A stretch of 64,000 nt of DNA from Chimonanthus salicifolius. Lineage: Eukaryota > Streptophyta > Magnoliopsida > Laurales > Calycanthaceae. Shown piece by piece: positions 11,462-23,192 of the stretch. The notes under the pieces are model-generated. The model saw nothing but the letters and a program-made list of their open reading frames with translations, was not told the DNA's origin and made no database searches. Position numbers and translations under genes: made by a program. The DNA lies in NCBI GenBank assembly GCA_013350335.1, contig CM023536.1, positions 13,521,520 to 13,585,519 on the forward strand, written 5' to 3'. Position 1 is the stretch's first letter, and every line of letters begins with the position of its first letter.

Positions 11462-12507
11462 TAATAAGCACAAAAATATGATAATTTTACCCTTAAATAT
11501 TTGATTAATTAGTTCTTAAATTTTGTTTATTTTGTATTATTATTGTGATATATTATATATTCTAAAATTATATTTGTTAATATGTTGTATTAATTAATTT
11601 TATCTAATTAAGTGTATTTTTATGTCTTGTCAGGTTGATGAATTGTTGTGCATGCACTGAGTCTCATTCAAAGTCTAATTGATGACAACTCTCCAAATCC
11701 ATAGTTGTTTAAATGTGAAAAGAAAGAGGTGGTGAGCAGTACAGATCAGTTCTCATGGCACCGTAAGATGACAAGGTTCCAAAGGAAGATATGTTGCTGC
11801 AAATAGAAGCTATTGATTAAATCACTTTAGAGGAGATCGGTTGCTGGCGCAGACACCACTCTAAAGGCTGAGACCCGATTGAAAAAAAAAACCATTCACA
11901 AGTAGCAAATCAAGCAACACCATCATTCGCAGCCAGCTACACATGGGAATGACCCATTAGGCGTTGAATCAGCCAAACAAGAAGCAAAGCAAGAAAAAAT
12001 ACTACATCTGCAGGTAGTGGCGATGTAGCAGTTTCCAGAACTAATTGAAGAAAAGAACAGAGAAGAAGCAGAGGCGGTGCAAGTGTGAAAGCCAAAGATA
12101 GCAAGAAGAGGAAACCCACTTTGCAACCATCGTGCAACTAAAGAGAAAGAACTGGTTGGTTTCTTGAGGTCCCAACCCACCTGTATGAGGAAAGAATGAG
12201 GAAATCCAGATAAAGGAAGGGATGTTGGGTTGTTTTCCTGAACAAATCAGAGAGGAAAAATACAGAGATACTGCAGCTAAAAGAAAGAATAGATGGAGCA
12301 TGTTGATTCACGGGTGGAAAGTGATAGCAAAGGAAAGATTTGGGCGATGGCTGTGTGTATGATTTTAGGAAGCTCAAAGAATGGAAAGAAGTTGGGACGT
12401 AGGTGAGAATAAAAGAAAGAAAGGGAAGGATGGTAACTGAGAAGAAAAAAAAAAAAAAAGGAGAGCCCGGCTGAAATTTAGAAACACAAAATCGGCTGAG
12501 GTTGACG

Positions 12508-15500
12508 TGTAATAACTCGACCCTTTAAATTAGAAATAACAATTTTTTTAGAATTATTAACTCGGCTTTGTGACCGGTTAATATGATAGGGTACGGAAAG
12601 AACTTCCTAAAAGGGATTATATGACCCGATCAGAAGTCATTTGCTTAGTGATTTAGCCTGACGAAGTTCGGAGGGCATTTTAGACATTACTTAAATGTGT
12701 TTTGTTTTACATATAAAAATCATGAATAGTATTTTATAGACCTCTTGAGTGTGAAAGACCACTCTTCTGATATATTCAGACCTTGAAACTCACACACATA
12801 TTAAGCTTTTGAGTACGCTACTCAGTGGTATTTTCAGAATTTCACGAGTATTCCTCGAAATAGGTATTTTACATATGCTTTTATCTAAAAGCCCCGATTT
12901 TTAATATACCCCACATTCTGAAAATTAGCAAACTCATATCACATTCGATATACATTTTATCAAACTCTTTGACATATTTAGAATGTCGAAAAGGGTATTT
13001 TAAACACTAGTTTCGAAGTGTCAAAATCACGGTGATTATAAGCTGTCTATTTTATTAAAATGTTGACTTTGTGAAAAATACCCTATTTTTGGTGTCAAAA
13101 CAAAAAGTGAACGTTCCACCGTAGGTAAACCCCGTGTTCTCAACACACCTGTGGTGTCAGATTTTCACGAGTTAAGGTCTAATATATACGAATAGAAAAA
13201 GAGTAAGGTAACAGTAATTTCTACTGTTACCTTAGATAAGAAATTTTTCATCTTATCTTTCTGCCGACAGTGTTAACTGTTGAGATTTTGCCGACAGTTT
13301 TAAACGCTCAAGGTTGATCCAACAGATATCCAAATAGTATTTTTAAACCCTTATAAATAGGTGCAGTGAGTTTAAGTTAAAATCACAAATTCACGAAGTT
13401 TTTCTCAGTTTTTCATTTTCTGCTCTGTTGCCAACGATTACTGCTGCTCAATTGGTTGTCTTAAATTCTTCAGAAGATTTCTGTAAGTGTATATTTTAAG
13501 TTAATATTTTTAGTTTGTAAACCTCATTAAGAGGAAGCTAGATATTTAATTTCATCAAAAACTGACTTACGGTTTGCTCTATAAAAATCGGAGAAGAAAA
13601 TAGAGAAAAATAGAAAAATCTGCCCGTGAATAGTGATTTGCGGCTCACTGTGCAGGCCCTAAAGGGCATTTTGGTAATTTGGTAAATTTACGAGTGAACA
13701 GTGGCCCGTGAACAGTATTTTTCAGTGAACAGTGATTTACAGATGAATAGTACCCGTGAACAGTATTTTTCGTGAACAGTATTTTTTACGGATGAACAGT
13801 GCCCCCGTGAACAGTATTTTCGTGAACAGTGATTTTCGGATAAACAGTGCCCCATGAATAGTAATTTCAGTGAATAGTGCCCAGGGGCATTTTGCTAATT
13901 TTGGATATTTTCGGGGGGCAAAAGCGCAATTTTTGGAAAAATTTCAAAAATGAAATTTATGTTATTTTAGCTTTAAAATATTTGTTTTAGACCACTTGGG
14001 GGTTTATTTTTACCCCGTATTAGGCTCGGGGGCAAAATCGTAATTTTTACAAAATTTCAAGAAAACTCTCTACAAGTGTTGTCATTATATTCCAAACGCT
14101 TAGGAGTATAAATTATGGCTATATAGTGTTATTATACGTTGTATTTACACTATTTTCCGTTTTAAACAGATTACTGAAAAATACTCGCCGACCGAATGTG
14201 AGGAGATTCAACCACACTATGTGTTTACTAAAATGCATCTCATTTTGCATTCAATACAATGTTTCTTTCACCATTAGCCCCTATGGCAATAAGTGGATAT
14301 CCGTTGTCATCTTTATTGTTGGAAATGATGGAATGGGATTAGAATGCGATACTCACACTGCTCACACGTAAGGAGGCGATTATGAGTTTCTACATATGAA
14401 ACGTGAACTTGAGAGTGTTTCGGGATGTCGAGATCTGGCCATCCTAAAATGGAGTACGGAACTCACTTCTTCCTAGAGACTACTTGGTATTGTGATATGG
14501 GTGATCTGATGATAGATCAGGTATCCAACAGTGATTTCGATAGGTATATGCATTTTGTGTATAACTGATGTATTGCAGGATAATTAATCTATGCAATAAA
14601 TGATGAGTATAGGGTAGACATACCCGCTTGGAGAGGACGGTAACACTTATTTGTGTTATAATGTAACCCGTTGGTGAGCTTTTAATCTGTGTTTAGTTTT
14701 TCAGCATATTATATACTGATTGCTGATATTTGTATTATGATTCCATGCGGGAGGGCTTAGGAATCTATGTTAGCTGAGTGAGATTATTATGATCATATGT
14801 ATGAGAGATATTATGTGGGTTGACAATTATGTTTAAATCTATGTGTTGATGTGCATATTGATTGGTGTACTATGCATATCAAATCACCTCACACCAATGT
14901 ATGAAGTACCTAGCTCGTAGAGGACACTGGTACGAGCTGTATTTAAAATACGGGCTGTGTGAAGCACTGAGCATGAATTTGCCAGCGGTGTAGGAAACGT
15001 ATTACTCGCGGTTAGGGGAGAACCGTAGACGTCGTTTGGCGGGGGTATCTTTTTGAGAAATGAAGGACATTTCATGGTAGATAACTATGTTGACATTATT
15101 CTACATGATTTCTGAGTGTATAAACTGTTGTTTGATAACATGTCTATTATGTTGATAATATGCTTTCTTATCCAGAACTTGCTGTTGTTTTCTCTTCATT
15201 GAGTTTGTAAAACTCACACTCCTTACAAAATAGGAAACCCGGAGGACGAAGGACAGGAAGATCATCAGCTGTAGTTTAGGGTGGAGTCCCTTTAGCTATC
15301 TACCCAAATATTGGGATTTTATGTTTAACTTAGAAGACATTTTACGTATGAACATGTAATGTAATAAACCCTTTATAATGTTCGTTTGAAACACTATAGG
15401 ATGTAATAAAGTCTACTTCGTTTCTAATGTACAATTCTGATGTTGATGGGATCGACTGATAATAAATGTTAGGTAGATCATGTGTGACATTTTCTATTTG

Positions 15501-15797
15501 GACTTCGCTAAGAGGTTAAGTTATAGATTACATGTTGGTTAGTAGTGTATCCACATACTATGCGTCGAGGTGAAATCTGTCGAGGTTTTGGGTTTTAAGC
15601 GGGCCCATGGTGGCCCCTCCATCTGCCTGGGATTTTTACCGGCTAGATATGGTTGGGTCCGAGGCTGCCAAATGTTAGATCCAAACTTAGTCATAAGAGA
15701 TGTTAAAGTCCATAAGATGATTTCCGCAAATGCTCAATATTGTGTTAGGAAAAAAAAAAAACTCACGTCAGTGGGCTCGGAGGGTCGAGGCGTGACA
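12508..15797 (-). mobile_element. Gypsy-type solo LTR (3,290 bp) with TGACG target duplication
   Basis: It starts TGTAATAACTCGACCC and ends GGGTCGAGGCGTGACA, an imperfect inverted terminal pair with TG...CA ends. It is flanked by TGACG at 12503-12507 and 15798-15802. There is no gag, pol, PBS or internal region, as expected after LTR-LTR recombination. The minus orientation is inferred from the TGTCACGCCTCGACCC start on that strand. Confidence 0.85.
13690..13890. repeat. Array of short GTGAACAGT motifs within the solo LTR
   Basis: About a dozen copies of (G)TGAACAGT or TGAATAGT occur in 200 bp at irregular spacing, separated by ATTTTTC-type spacers. Confidence 0.8.
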
Positions 15798-17149
15798 TGA
15801 CGTGGGTCCCATCTGACATTGCTTATTTTGTCTCTCCAATTCTTATAAATTGGGCACGGTACAGAGCAAAAACAAGACAGACAGTGGAGAGGATCGGCTG
15901 AGGTAGAGAAGGAAATTACGGCATTGGCTCGGGATCTTCGATGATGGCCGGGTTATATTTTTTTTGTCTTTTTATTTTAATTTTTTTATAATGTCTTCCT
16001 AATTTCTTATACTGAAGTTGAGGATGAAACCTCATTAATGAAATAATTGTTCTTTTATTATTTATTTAATTCCAAATTATGTGTGTTTGATTATTTATGA
16101 TTTTGGCTTCATCAAATTAATAGATGTTAATTATTTTTACCATCAATGCCATGTATTTTTTGTTATTAATATTAATATCTAATTAATTAAATGCTTAGTC
16201 TTTAATTGAATAAAAGTAATCCCTTTGATTCATTGTTTTCTTTTATTTTAATTTAAATACATTGGATGCTTAGATTAATCCCTTTGATCCATTGTCTTTT
16301 GAATTAAAATAGGATACATTGAATTCTTAGAATTTACACTTTTAAGCGAAAGAAAATCAATTTTTGAACACCATATTAATGAATTTAAATGTTTAAATCT
16401 TTAAAAACTTGGAATTGATAAATAAATAATTGGAATATTATAGATTTAATGGTGGTGGAATTCGATATCTTAGTCATTTTTCTCACTTGATTTAATCTTT
16501 GTATTTAGTTGTTTTAATTAATTTTTCAATTTCAATTCAATCATTCTCCAAAAAAATTGTTAACTAGGTTAAGGTTAAAATATTAGACTTTTAATTTGTT
16601 TTTCCATTCATTCTAAATCAAGTCCCTGTAGGTTCGACCTCGCACTTGCATATCTCTATATTCCAATTCGATTCGTGCGCTTGCAAGTAATTATAAATTT
16701 GAAATTTGCACAACAAGGTGAAAAAATGGGAGATATGAAATGGGTTAAATCCCCCACATGGAAGTACACGTAGAGGGTCGTGTCTTGTGGAGGAATGGGA
16801 GGTCCTAAAGAGAGAGATGTAATGATTTGGGATAGCTTGGGTAGGCATCTAAGTGTGTAATGACTTGGGTAATGATTTTGGGATAGCTTGAGTAGGCATC
16901 CCTAAGTGTGTTAACAATTTTGGGATAGCTTGAGTGTGCATCCCTTTAGTGTATATTCTGAGATATAAATTGATGCATTGCCAATTATACGATTTAAATG
17001 TATGCCTTGTGATGTGTACACCAGTGGTGTGCGTGAGTTAATACTTTTATGTGACTAGGGGTCGTCGTGAAGACTTATCACATGCTTCACATTTTGAAGT
17101 TGATGGTTGTGGCCAACTATGTTTACGTCCTTACATGTCTGGATGAATG

Positions 17150-17246
17150 TAATGGGTTTAGAAGAAACTCCAAATGGGGGGCATGCATTTGTAAACGTAA
17201 TGGGTTTAGAAGAAACTCCAAATGGGGAGCATGCATTTGTAAACTT
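17150..17246. repeat. 48-bp tandem duplication
   Basis: Two copies of a unit starting AATGGGTTTAGAAGAAACTC (17151 and 17199) differ at one or two bases. Confidence 0.9.
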
Positions 17247-17820
17247 GGTTTTGATAAGATGTAATTAAGACTCCGTATGCTTGTACATACTATCAGGACT
17301 TTCTTAACTTTGCTATTTATGGATTATTGTGGGAATGCGTAAGGATGGGAAGAAGGAAGAATTATGGGATTGAATGTTGATGAATATGATCTATGGATAA
17401 ACATGATGAAAAATATCGTCATTTTATTCCACTTTTAATAGAGATTTTGTTGGATATAATCGGTAGGGTCCCTTAATCTCCGTAAGACCCTAGATGGATA
17501 GGAATCCCCTTTCTTGGCCCAAATCTCATGTGGGAAGTGGGATATGCGTGTGAAGAGAGTTATTGGAAAAAAAATAGTCTAGAGTCCCGAGTGTTGGGCC
17601 GTGACACTTTGAGATTTCTTTGAAAATTGAGGTATCTTTTAATATTTTTTTTAAAAAATATAGAGTTATTTACATTTTTTATAAATTTAAGAGAATTTTT
17701 AGAATTTCTCCATAATTTTATTTCGTGTCCTATTTTGTTTTTTTAGTTTCATACTAATTTTGCATTATTTATGAATTTCTATAAATAGAACGGGTGAACC
17801 CATTTGGAGAGGCAACATAC

Positions 17821-18038
17821 AATGATGTAGATGATGGTGGAGATGTTGATGACGATGTACTTTCCTATATAAGCGTCAGCAATAAAGAGCCAAAAAATGG
17901 ACATCAAGGCTGTGAAGGAGTCTTGCATATAGTAGGTTGATGCTGCACGAGCTATGCTGAAATCCCCATTGTTTCTCAGGATAAACATCAAATTTGTTGT
18001 GATTGCATAGTTTGCTAGATAATTGCTGAAAATTAAAC
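17821..18038 (-). CDS. NPF transporter exon 2 (helices 1-3 region)
   Basis: The acceptor is ATGCAG at 18044-18039 and the donor is GTATGT at 17820. The exon encodes two to three membrane helices, with NYLANYAITTNLMFIL, then NNGDFSIARAASTYYMQDSF, then ADAYIGKYIVI. The last corresponds to the family's ADAYLGR-type loop. It ends in phase 0, matching the in-frame start of exon 3 ten kilobases away. Confidence 0.78.
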
Positions 18039-19055
18039 CTGCATAAAAACAAGAGTAAGATTATTATCATCAAAATTATTTACCTTTTTAATGAAAAATA
18101 ATATGTAATTTTTTTTTTATTTTGTGTTGTTTATGCATTTTTATCACCAAAATAAATAAATAAAAAGTGACAAAATTGCACCCACAACAAGTCTTACGAC
18201 TTCAATTTCCTAAATTCATTGACAAAGATGTTTTCCTCGTGGATTGACTTGGTGGTCAAAATCTATCATTGTTTACAGCAAGTCTTGAGATCAAGTTCCC
18301 CTCAATAAAAAAGAGGTCACTCCTCATTGTTATTTATCGAACATGTGTCCTAAAGATTAATCAGATGAGATGTCTGAATATCTTGGTCTTTAAAAAATGT
18401 CTTTCCTCAATAGATTTGAAATGCATTCCTTCAACATCAGTAGAATTTCTTTTCTTTTTATTAATGGGAGAATACATCATGTAATGACCAATACTTTTTT
18501 AAGGCTACAAATAAAATACAATTAAATAATGGTCAATTGCCACAAAATCCATTCACTTAATTTCTCTTCTTCAAATTTACCACCTTCTCCTTCTTTTAGA
18601 TGTAATACATCTTCTTATATCTTTTTATTTGTAAATACCGTATCATTTAGATGTTTGGAAACAAATTTTACAAGTAATAGAAAAGTTACATTATGTAATT
18701 ATTGAAAAACAATAATGAACTTTCTAATTGAAATAACAAAAAAAAAAAAGAATTTTATACTGTCATTTTCATAAATATTTTTATGACCATAAATTAATCT
18801 GTTATTTTGAAACAATCACAATTAATTGTTGGTGAATAACTGCTTGAAAATTTGATGGATGATGGGTTATGTAAATGACAATATAAGATCATTTTACATG
18901 ATGAAATTATTTTGAAAATTTATAAAAGTATAGAGACGTAATCACTGCATTATAAGGGGATGATAATAATCATGATAGTACTAATTAAAAACATTAATAT
19001 TAATTTTATTTAATTAAAACAAAGATAACATAAAAGAACTTAGTCTTAGATGTAC

Positions 19056-19146
19056 CTGCAGAAAAGATACATTCTTTCCAAGCTTCACTGTAGTCCCTGA
19101 TCCTCACAGTTCTCAATTTCTCTACGTAACTCAAAGCTTTACTCAT
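19056..19146 (-). CDS. NPF transporter exon 1 (N-terminus)
   Basis: ATG at 19146-19144 opens 30 codons plus one base, starting MSKALSYVEKL and ending AWKECIFSA. It is followed by a GGTACA donor (GT at 19055). The short charged N-terminus leading into the first helix is normal for NPF proteins. The split glycine codon is completed by exon 2, which supports this start. Confidence 0.72.
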
Positions 19147-19580
19147 TTTGAGACTTGCACAAGAACTGCAAGAACATGTTCACAATTAGATACCAATTTA
19201 TCTCAAAGTTCATTGCTGAGATTAAGTTTCAAGTCGAACTCAAACCAAGCTTAAACCCCAAAAGCATTAATTCGGGTACAGATCTATGATTTTTTATTCA
19301 TTTATTAAATTGGCAGAATCGAATCAAACCTAGCTATAAATAGGTAGCTAATAAGTGAGAGGCTTGAAGACCCAAATACCCAATATGATTTAACCATATT
19401 TGATCATTGCCATGATATATGCAACAGATCCAATTATATGAGATATGTATTAAATTTCGTTGAAGAGTTTGCTTAGTATAATTGAAAAAAGATAACATCA
19501 ATAAGAATGCAAGTTATATAATTTTAGTCATAGAGTTTCTAAGTTACACTATGTTTCTCGTACATCTGAAATGAGTAGTA
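19147..19580. other. Upstream flank of the NPF locus
   Basis: This is the presumed promoter side of exon 1. AT-rich, no confident TATA box on the minus strand and no coding frame. Confidence 0.4.
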
Positions 19581-19740
19581 TTTTTTTTTATTAACGTGTG
19601 AAAAATTTCAGATAGAGTCTTACTAAAACTCTCACGGATGAGCCAACTACTCCTAAAACACACTAAAGTTAGACTATGGGGACTCGAAACCACAACCTCC
19701 CACTTTCTGAGACGTGAGGCAACTAATTGAGCTACATTTT
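19581..19740 (-). mobile_element. tRNA-derived SINE
   Basis: On the minus strand the A box TAGCTCAATTAGTT (19734-19721) and B box GGTTTCGAGTCCC (19690-19678) are followed by a body ending in a poly-A tail (19589-19581). Size and order are typical of plant SINEs. Confidence 0.75.
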
Positions 19741-20167
19741 ATGCCAAAATAACTGTACTAATCCGAAAATCCACATTTATGTGAGTTTTTTTGAAGTATA
19801 TATAGGCAAAGAGATTTATGTGTCTTATTTACTATTACGCTACTATGCAAAATGATGAAGTGACATATCTAGACTGACTTGCACATTATTTTGCATATTG
19901 TGTTTTTGTTGTTTCGAATATAGGATGTAGGAATCTAATCGTTTGGCACAATTTTACAATTTTTTTACTAGATATTTTATTTTATATTTTTGTGACTTTT
20001 TAAAATGAGCAAAATGTTTAAATGGATTTAAATGCATTTGGGATGGATTAATGGGTCAACCCATTTAATTAAATGGATAAATGGGTTCGGAAAACACTTG
20101 AACCACTATTTTATAAGGAGTCTAGGTTTAGTGGGGATGGCCCATTCAATAAACCAATAATTAATGG

Positions 20168-20479
20168 TAGGTCGGGTTGGGTTTTGACCCGACCCGACCC
20201 GAGAAATCATGTGGGTCGAGTCATGAGAGTCGGGTCAGCGGGTCGGGTCGGGTTGAGAAGACAGAAACTCGTATGGAATTCGAGTCGGATTGGGTTGAGG
20301 GATTTTCAAATTAACCTGACCCGAACCAGCTAAAATGAATTCAAAATACGAGTTGGGTCAGATTAGAAGTTGGGTCAGGTTGAGATTTTCACGTCAAAGG
20401 TTCAAGTCGGGTCGGATTCCATATTTTATTGACTCGAGTCAGAATGAGTTTTAAAAAACCCGACTTGATTTCAAGCCTA
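20168..20479. mobile_element. hAT-type MITE (312 bp) rich in GGGTCGGGT, TSD ATTAATGG
   Basis: The ends TAGGTCGGGTTGGG and CTTGATTTCAAGCCTA are flanked by 8-bp direct repeats ATTAATGG at 20160-20167 and 20480-20487. The interior is packed with GGGTCGGGT/ACCCGACCC copies, of the kind hAT transposases bind in subterminal regions. Apparent open frames here are by-products of the motif. Confidence 0.82.
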
Positions 20480-20589
20480 ATTAATGGGTTAGGAATTAGT
20501 GACCCAAACCTAGCCTGACCCTACTTATTTTTCATATTAACTATCAAGATGCTGTATAACAAAATGTAGAGCAGTGGAGAATATAATTA

Positions 20590-21640
20590 TTAATAGAGTT
20601 GATGCATGAGGACTGACACCTAGGGCACCTAGGGTGCGTATTACGGTTCTTATGAAGGCCAATGCCGGTTGGTGCGTAGACCAACGTCAGAGGGTGCGTA
20701 TTACCATTCTCACAAATACGTTCTCGGTAAATTAACGGCTATTAATAATGTCATAATATTTTTAAATTCTTAAGTTTTTATCGAGTACACGAAAATCTTG
20801 CAGAAATTATAATATTTAAAAATAAATAAAAATAATAATAAGGAATTTATCGAGAATTTACGTGTAATTTTTTTAAAATTTATTGAGATATTATCGCGAT
20901 ATTACCATTTATCACATTTTTAACATAATTTTATCGAAAATTTACCGATAAAGCGTTTTTAACGAAATTTTATAAACAAATTACTGAAAATTTATTGTTG
21001 TACTGATAAAAATGCATTTTTAACATAGGAATAATATTTTGCAGATAAAAATATAATAAATTTAAAAATACTGCTAATATTTATAACAATGTGTATTAAG
21101 ACTACTATGAAGCATTGTCACAAAAATCGACGGTATTTTCAAATTTATCACGTTTTTATCGGCAAAATACTATGACCTCGTTTTTATTGCCACGACGATA
21201 AATTTCTGATAAATTCTCGATAAAATCGTATTAAAACGTGATAAACGTTAATAACGTGACAATATTCCAGTAAATTGTCAGTAAATTTCCGATAAATTCT
21301 CGGTAAATTTCTGATACTATTTTTATTTCATTAATTTTTTATTTATTCTATTTTTTTATTTTTAAATATTATAATTTCTGCGAGATTTTTCCGTTAAATT
21401 CTCAGTAAAATTCAAAAATTTAAAAATATTATGTTATTACCAATTATCGTTAATATCCCAAGAGCGATGCTATGAAGTTCGACATCATGGGAGTCTTATT
21501 ACGACCATTGAGAGTGCCCACATTTGCGGTGCGTATTACGGCTACTCTGACGTTGAGCCATTGTGTGGGCCATGTCTGATGGGATGCGAGTGGCTTGTGG
21601 CTAGGTCATAATAACGTGGATCCGGGACGTTACACGTCTT
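20590..21640. repeat. Gypsy LTR-like remnant carrying a fold-back insertion
   Basis: GGTGCGTATTACGG-type motifs recur at about 20631, 20693 and 21519, on both sides of the fold-back element. The right edge GGATCCGGGACGTTACA reads TGTAACGTCCCGGATCC on the minus strand, a usual gypsy LTR start. No coding domains. Confidence 0.4.
20722..21465. mobile_element. Fold-back (long inverted repeat) element
   Basis: The left arm (about 20722-20880, CATAATATTTTTAAATTCTT then GCAGAAATTATAATATTTAAA) reappears inverted at about 21310-21465. The interior is filled with TTATCGATAAATT/AATTTACCGA-type pieces in both orientations. About 0.74 kb; no protein frame. TSD not resolved. Confidence 0.7.
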
Positions 21641-21794
21641 GCGTGCCTGTGTGAGCTTGTGTGCATACGGTGATGAAGTGTGATTGTTGTATTATATGTG
21701 ATAATTGTTGCTTCTCAGTGCACATGTTGATTTATCCCTTACATTACAGTAGTTCTGGATTAGGCAGTTTTAGATGGAACCCAAGAGGTGGAGC

Positions 21795-22132
21795 CAGGGC
21801 CGGCTCAAGAGGGTAGCATGAAATGCAGTTGTAGGCCAGAAGGTCCAAAATTTAGGACTCTTCCTTTTGTTTTATTGAATAAAAATGTATTTTATTCATA
21901 TTTGCATAGATTTTTTTAGATTTAATTGTTAATTTTTAGTAAAACTTGATAAAAAAAATTAATTAGTAACTTTGCATTTCAAAAAGTAAGAAAAATAGAT
22001 TTTTAATAAATTTCTTTTATTATATATAATTAAAATTTTAATTAAATATTGCTTATAATAATATGCTAAAAACTAAAAATGCCTCATTTAGAAATTTTAC
22101 CTTAGGCCTCAACTTATATCAAGCCGGCTGTG
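21795..22132. mobile_element. hAT-type MITE (338 bp), imperfect 8-bp TSD
   Basis: CAGGGCCGGCTCAAG at the left and ATCAAGCCGGCTGTG at the right form a terminal inverted repeat. Flanks GGTGGAGC (21787-21794) and GGTGGAGT (22133-22140) differ at one base. AT-rich interior, no coding. Confidence 0.72.
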
Positions 22133-22140
22133 GGTGGAGT

Positions 22141-23184
22141 CCACGATTTTTATACTTAGGCTAGTTTATACTTTGAGAAGCACAATGTTAGTTGAGACCA
22201 TGCTTATTGGCTAACTAGTTACTTCATGTTATTTTAAGATGATTGAGACTCGGTTTGTCATAACATTTGAGATTGTGGATTGAAACTCCAATTTTTCTTA
22301 ATGGAGTTGTTTATATGTAATTGTGGATGGTTGTGTTTGGTGTTGTGTGGGGTGTGATGATGAAACTAGATGGATGGGTATTTCCCTTGTGTGAGAGTGT
22401 AGAACACAAATTTTAGTGGTGTGAGACTTTTAGCATCCCCTCTTAAGGGAAAAAAATTGGTCACATGCTCAGAAGGTGGAACATGACTATAGGCAGGGTG
22501 TGATAGTAGAAATCAAACTTAAGACTCCTGCATCTTTAGGTGGATTTCTAGCCATCACTCTAACCTCTTTAGATTTTATTTTATTTTTATATGTCTGAAA
22601 TGTAAAACAAATGGTGCCTTCCAAAATAAATAAACATTCTTTTGCATTTCGGTCTAATAAATAATGTTTTGTTTTTCATTAATTACTCCTTGGTTTTTAT
22701 TAATAGTAATTTACTTTTCTAATTCCATGATTAAGCATAATTTACTATTTTCATTGTTTTTATATTTTTAATTATTTTCTCTATTCTCAATTATTTTGGT
22801 TTCTATTCCTTATTTCTGTGCATTTAATGTTTAAAATTTTTAAATTTGTTATAGCATCTTTTCTAAAATAGAATATAGCGTCTTTCCAAAAATAGAATGC
22901 TAAAAATTCCTTTTCAATATAAATCGAAATAGCCTCCAAAATGAAATTGACAACTACATTTCTATGTAAGACTTATCGGGACTATTGTGGATGGATTGAT
23001 TGAAGGAGTCTCTACTCTAGTAAAATATTTCAAAAATCACCTTGATCAAATAAGTGCAGTCATAATTTAATGATTTAATTTATTTCAAATATGATGGATA
23101 GGTTGTATAACTAAAATTGGAGACAAATTGGGTAAGAGCCCAATTTCGACGGATATGTAGGTGTGAAGAGAATAGGAGTGATTA
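22141..23184. other. Intergenic stretch, no feature seen
   Basis: Non-coding. A weak SINE-like B box on the minus strand near 22530 is too degraded to call. Confidence 0.4.
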
Positions 23185-23192
23185 GAACCACA

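Larger units (their letters stand above)
11462..16719. mobile_element. Insertion of about 5.26 kb splitting the 67-bp array
   Basis: The sequence from TAATAAGCACAAAAATATG to TTTGCACAACAAGGTG separates two parts of one tandem unit. It contains the complete 3.29-kb solo LTR, so the original insertion was about 1.96 kb. Its end is shared with the repeat at the left edge of the window. No coding frame. Exact ends and class are undecided; a TG...CA reading gives no convincing TSD. Confidence 0.65.
8955..17606 (-). mobile_element. Probable gypsy-type solo LTR, itself invaded by nested insertions
   Basis: The region begins TGTCTGACCCTGAATT and ends GGGCCGTGACA. Read on the minus strand it starts TGTCACGGCCC, very like the TGTCACGCCCCGA start of the gypsy LTR at 35775. 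Subtracting the 11462-16719 insertion leaves about 3.4 kb, the same size as that LTR. No coding domains and no matching 5-bp TSD (GTAGT versus CTTTG), so boundaries are tentative. Confidence 0.4.
1282..19146 (-). pseudogene. NRT1/PTR (NPF) family transporter locus, five exons, two frameshifts
   Basis: The locus encodes a proton-coupled peptide/nitrate-type transporter of the plant NPF (POT/MFS) family, a plasma- or vacuolar-membrane protein with 12 expected helices. Exons on the minus strand are 19146-19056, 18038-17821, 7770-7289, 5462-4637 and 1433-1282. All borders are GT-AG and phases match (91+218+482+826+152 nt). The total is two bases above a multiple of three, which agrees with two +1 frameshifts in exon 4 near 5131-5137 and 5071-5077. 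Without them the length is about 588 residues, the usual NPF size. Family marks are FYYITFLFIAMGMGG, MFPIWITFLAYAF, SCIVAALVE and MSVFWLVPQF. The P-x-C segment usual after the third helix is absent and the FGADQF motif reads FGEEQI, so this is a divergent member. It could be a recent pseudogene or an intact gene with two assembly errors. Substrate is unknown. Confidence 0.8.

Noticed and set aside
8955..17606. Firm call as an LTR retrotransposon with target duplication
   Set aside because: Terminal sequences fit a gypsy LTR, but the flanking 5-bp words GTAGT and CTTTG do not match. Kept only as a probable solo LTR.
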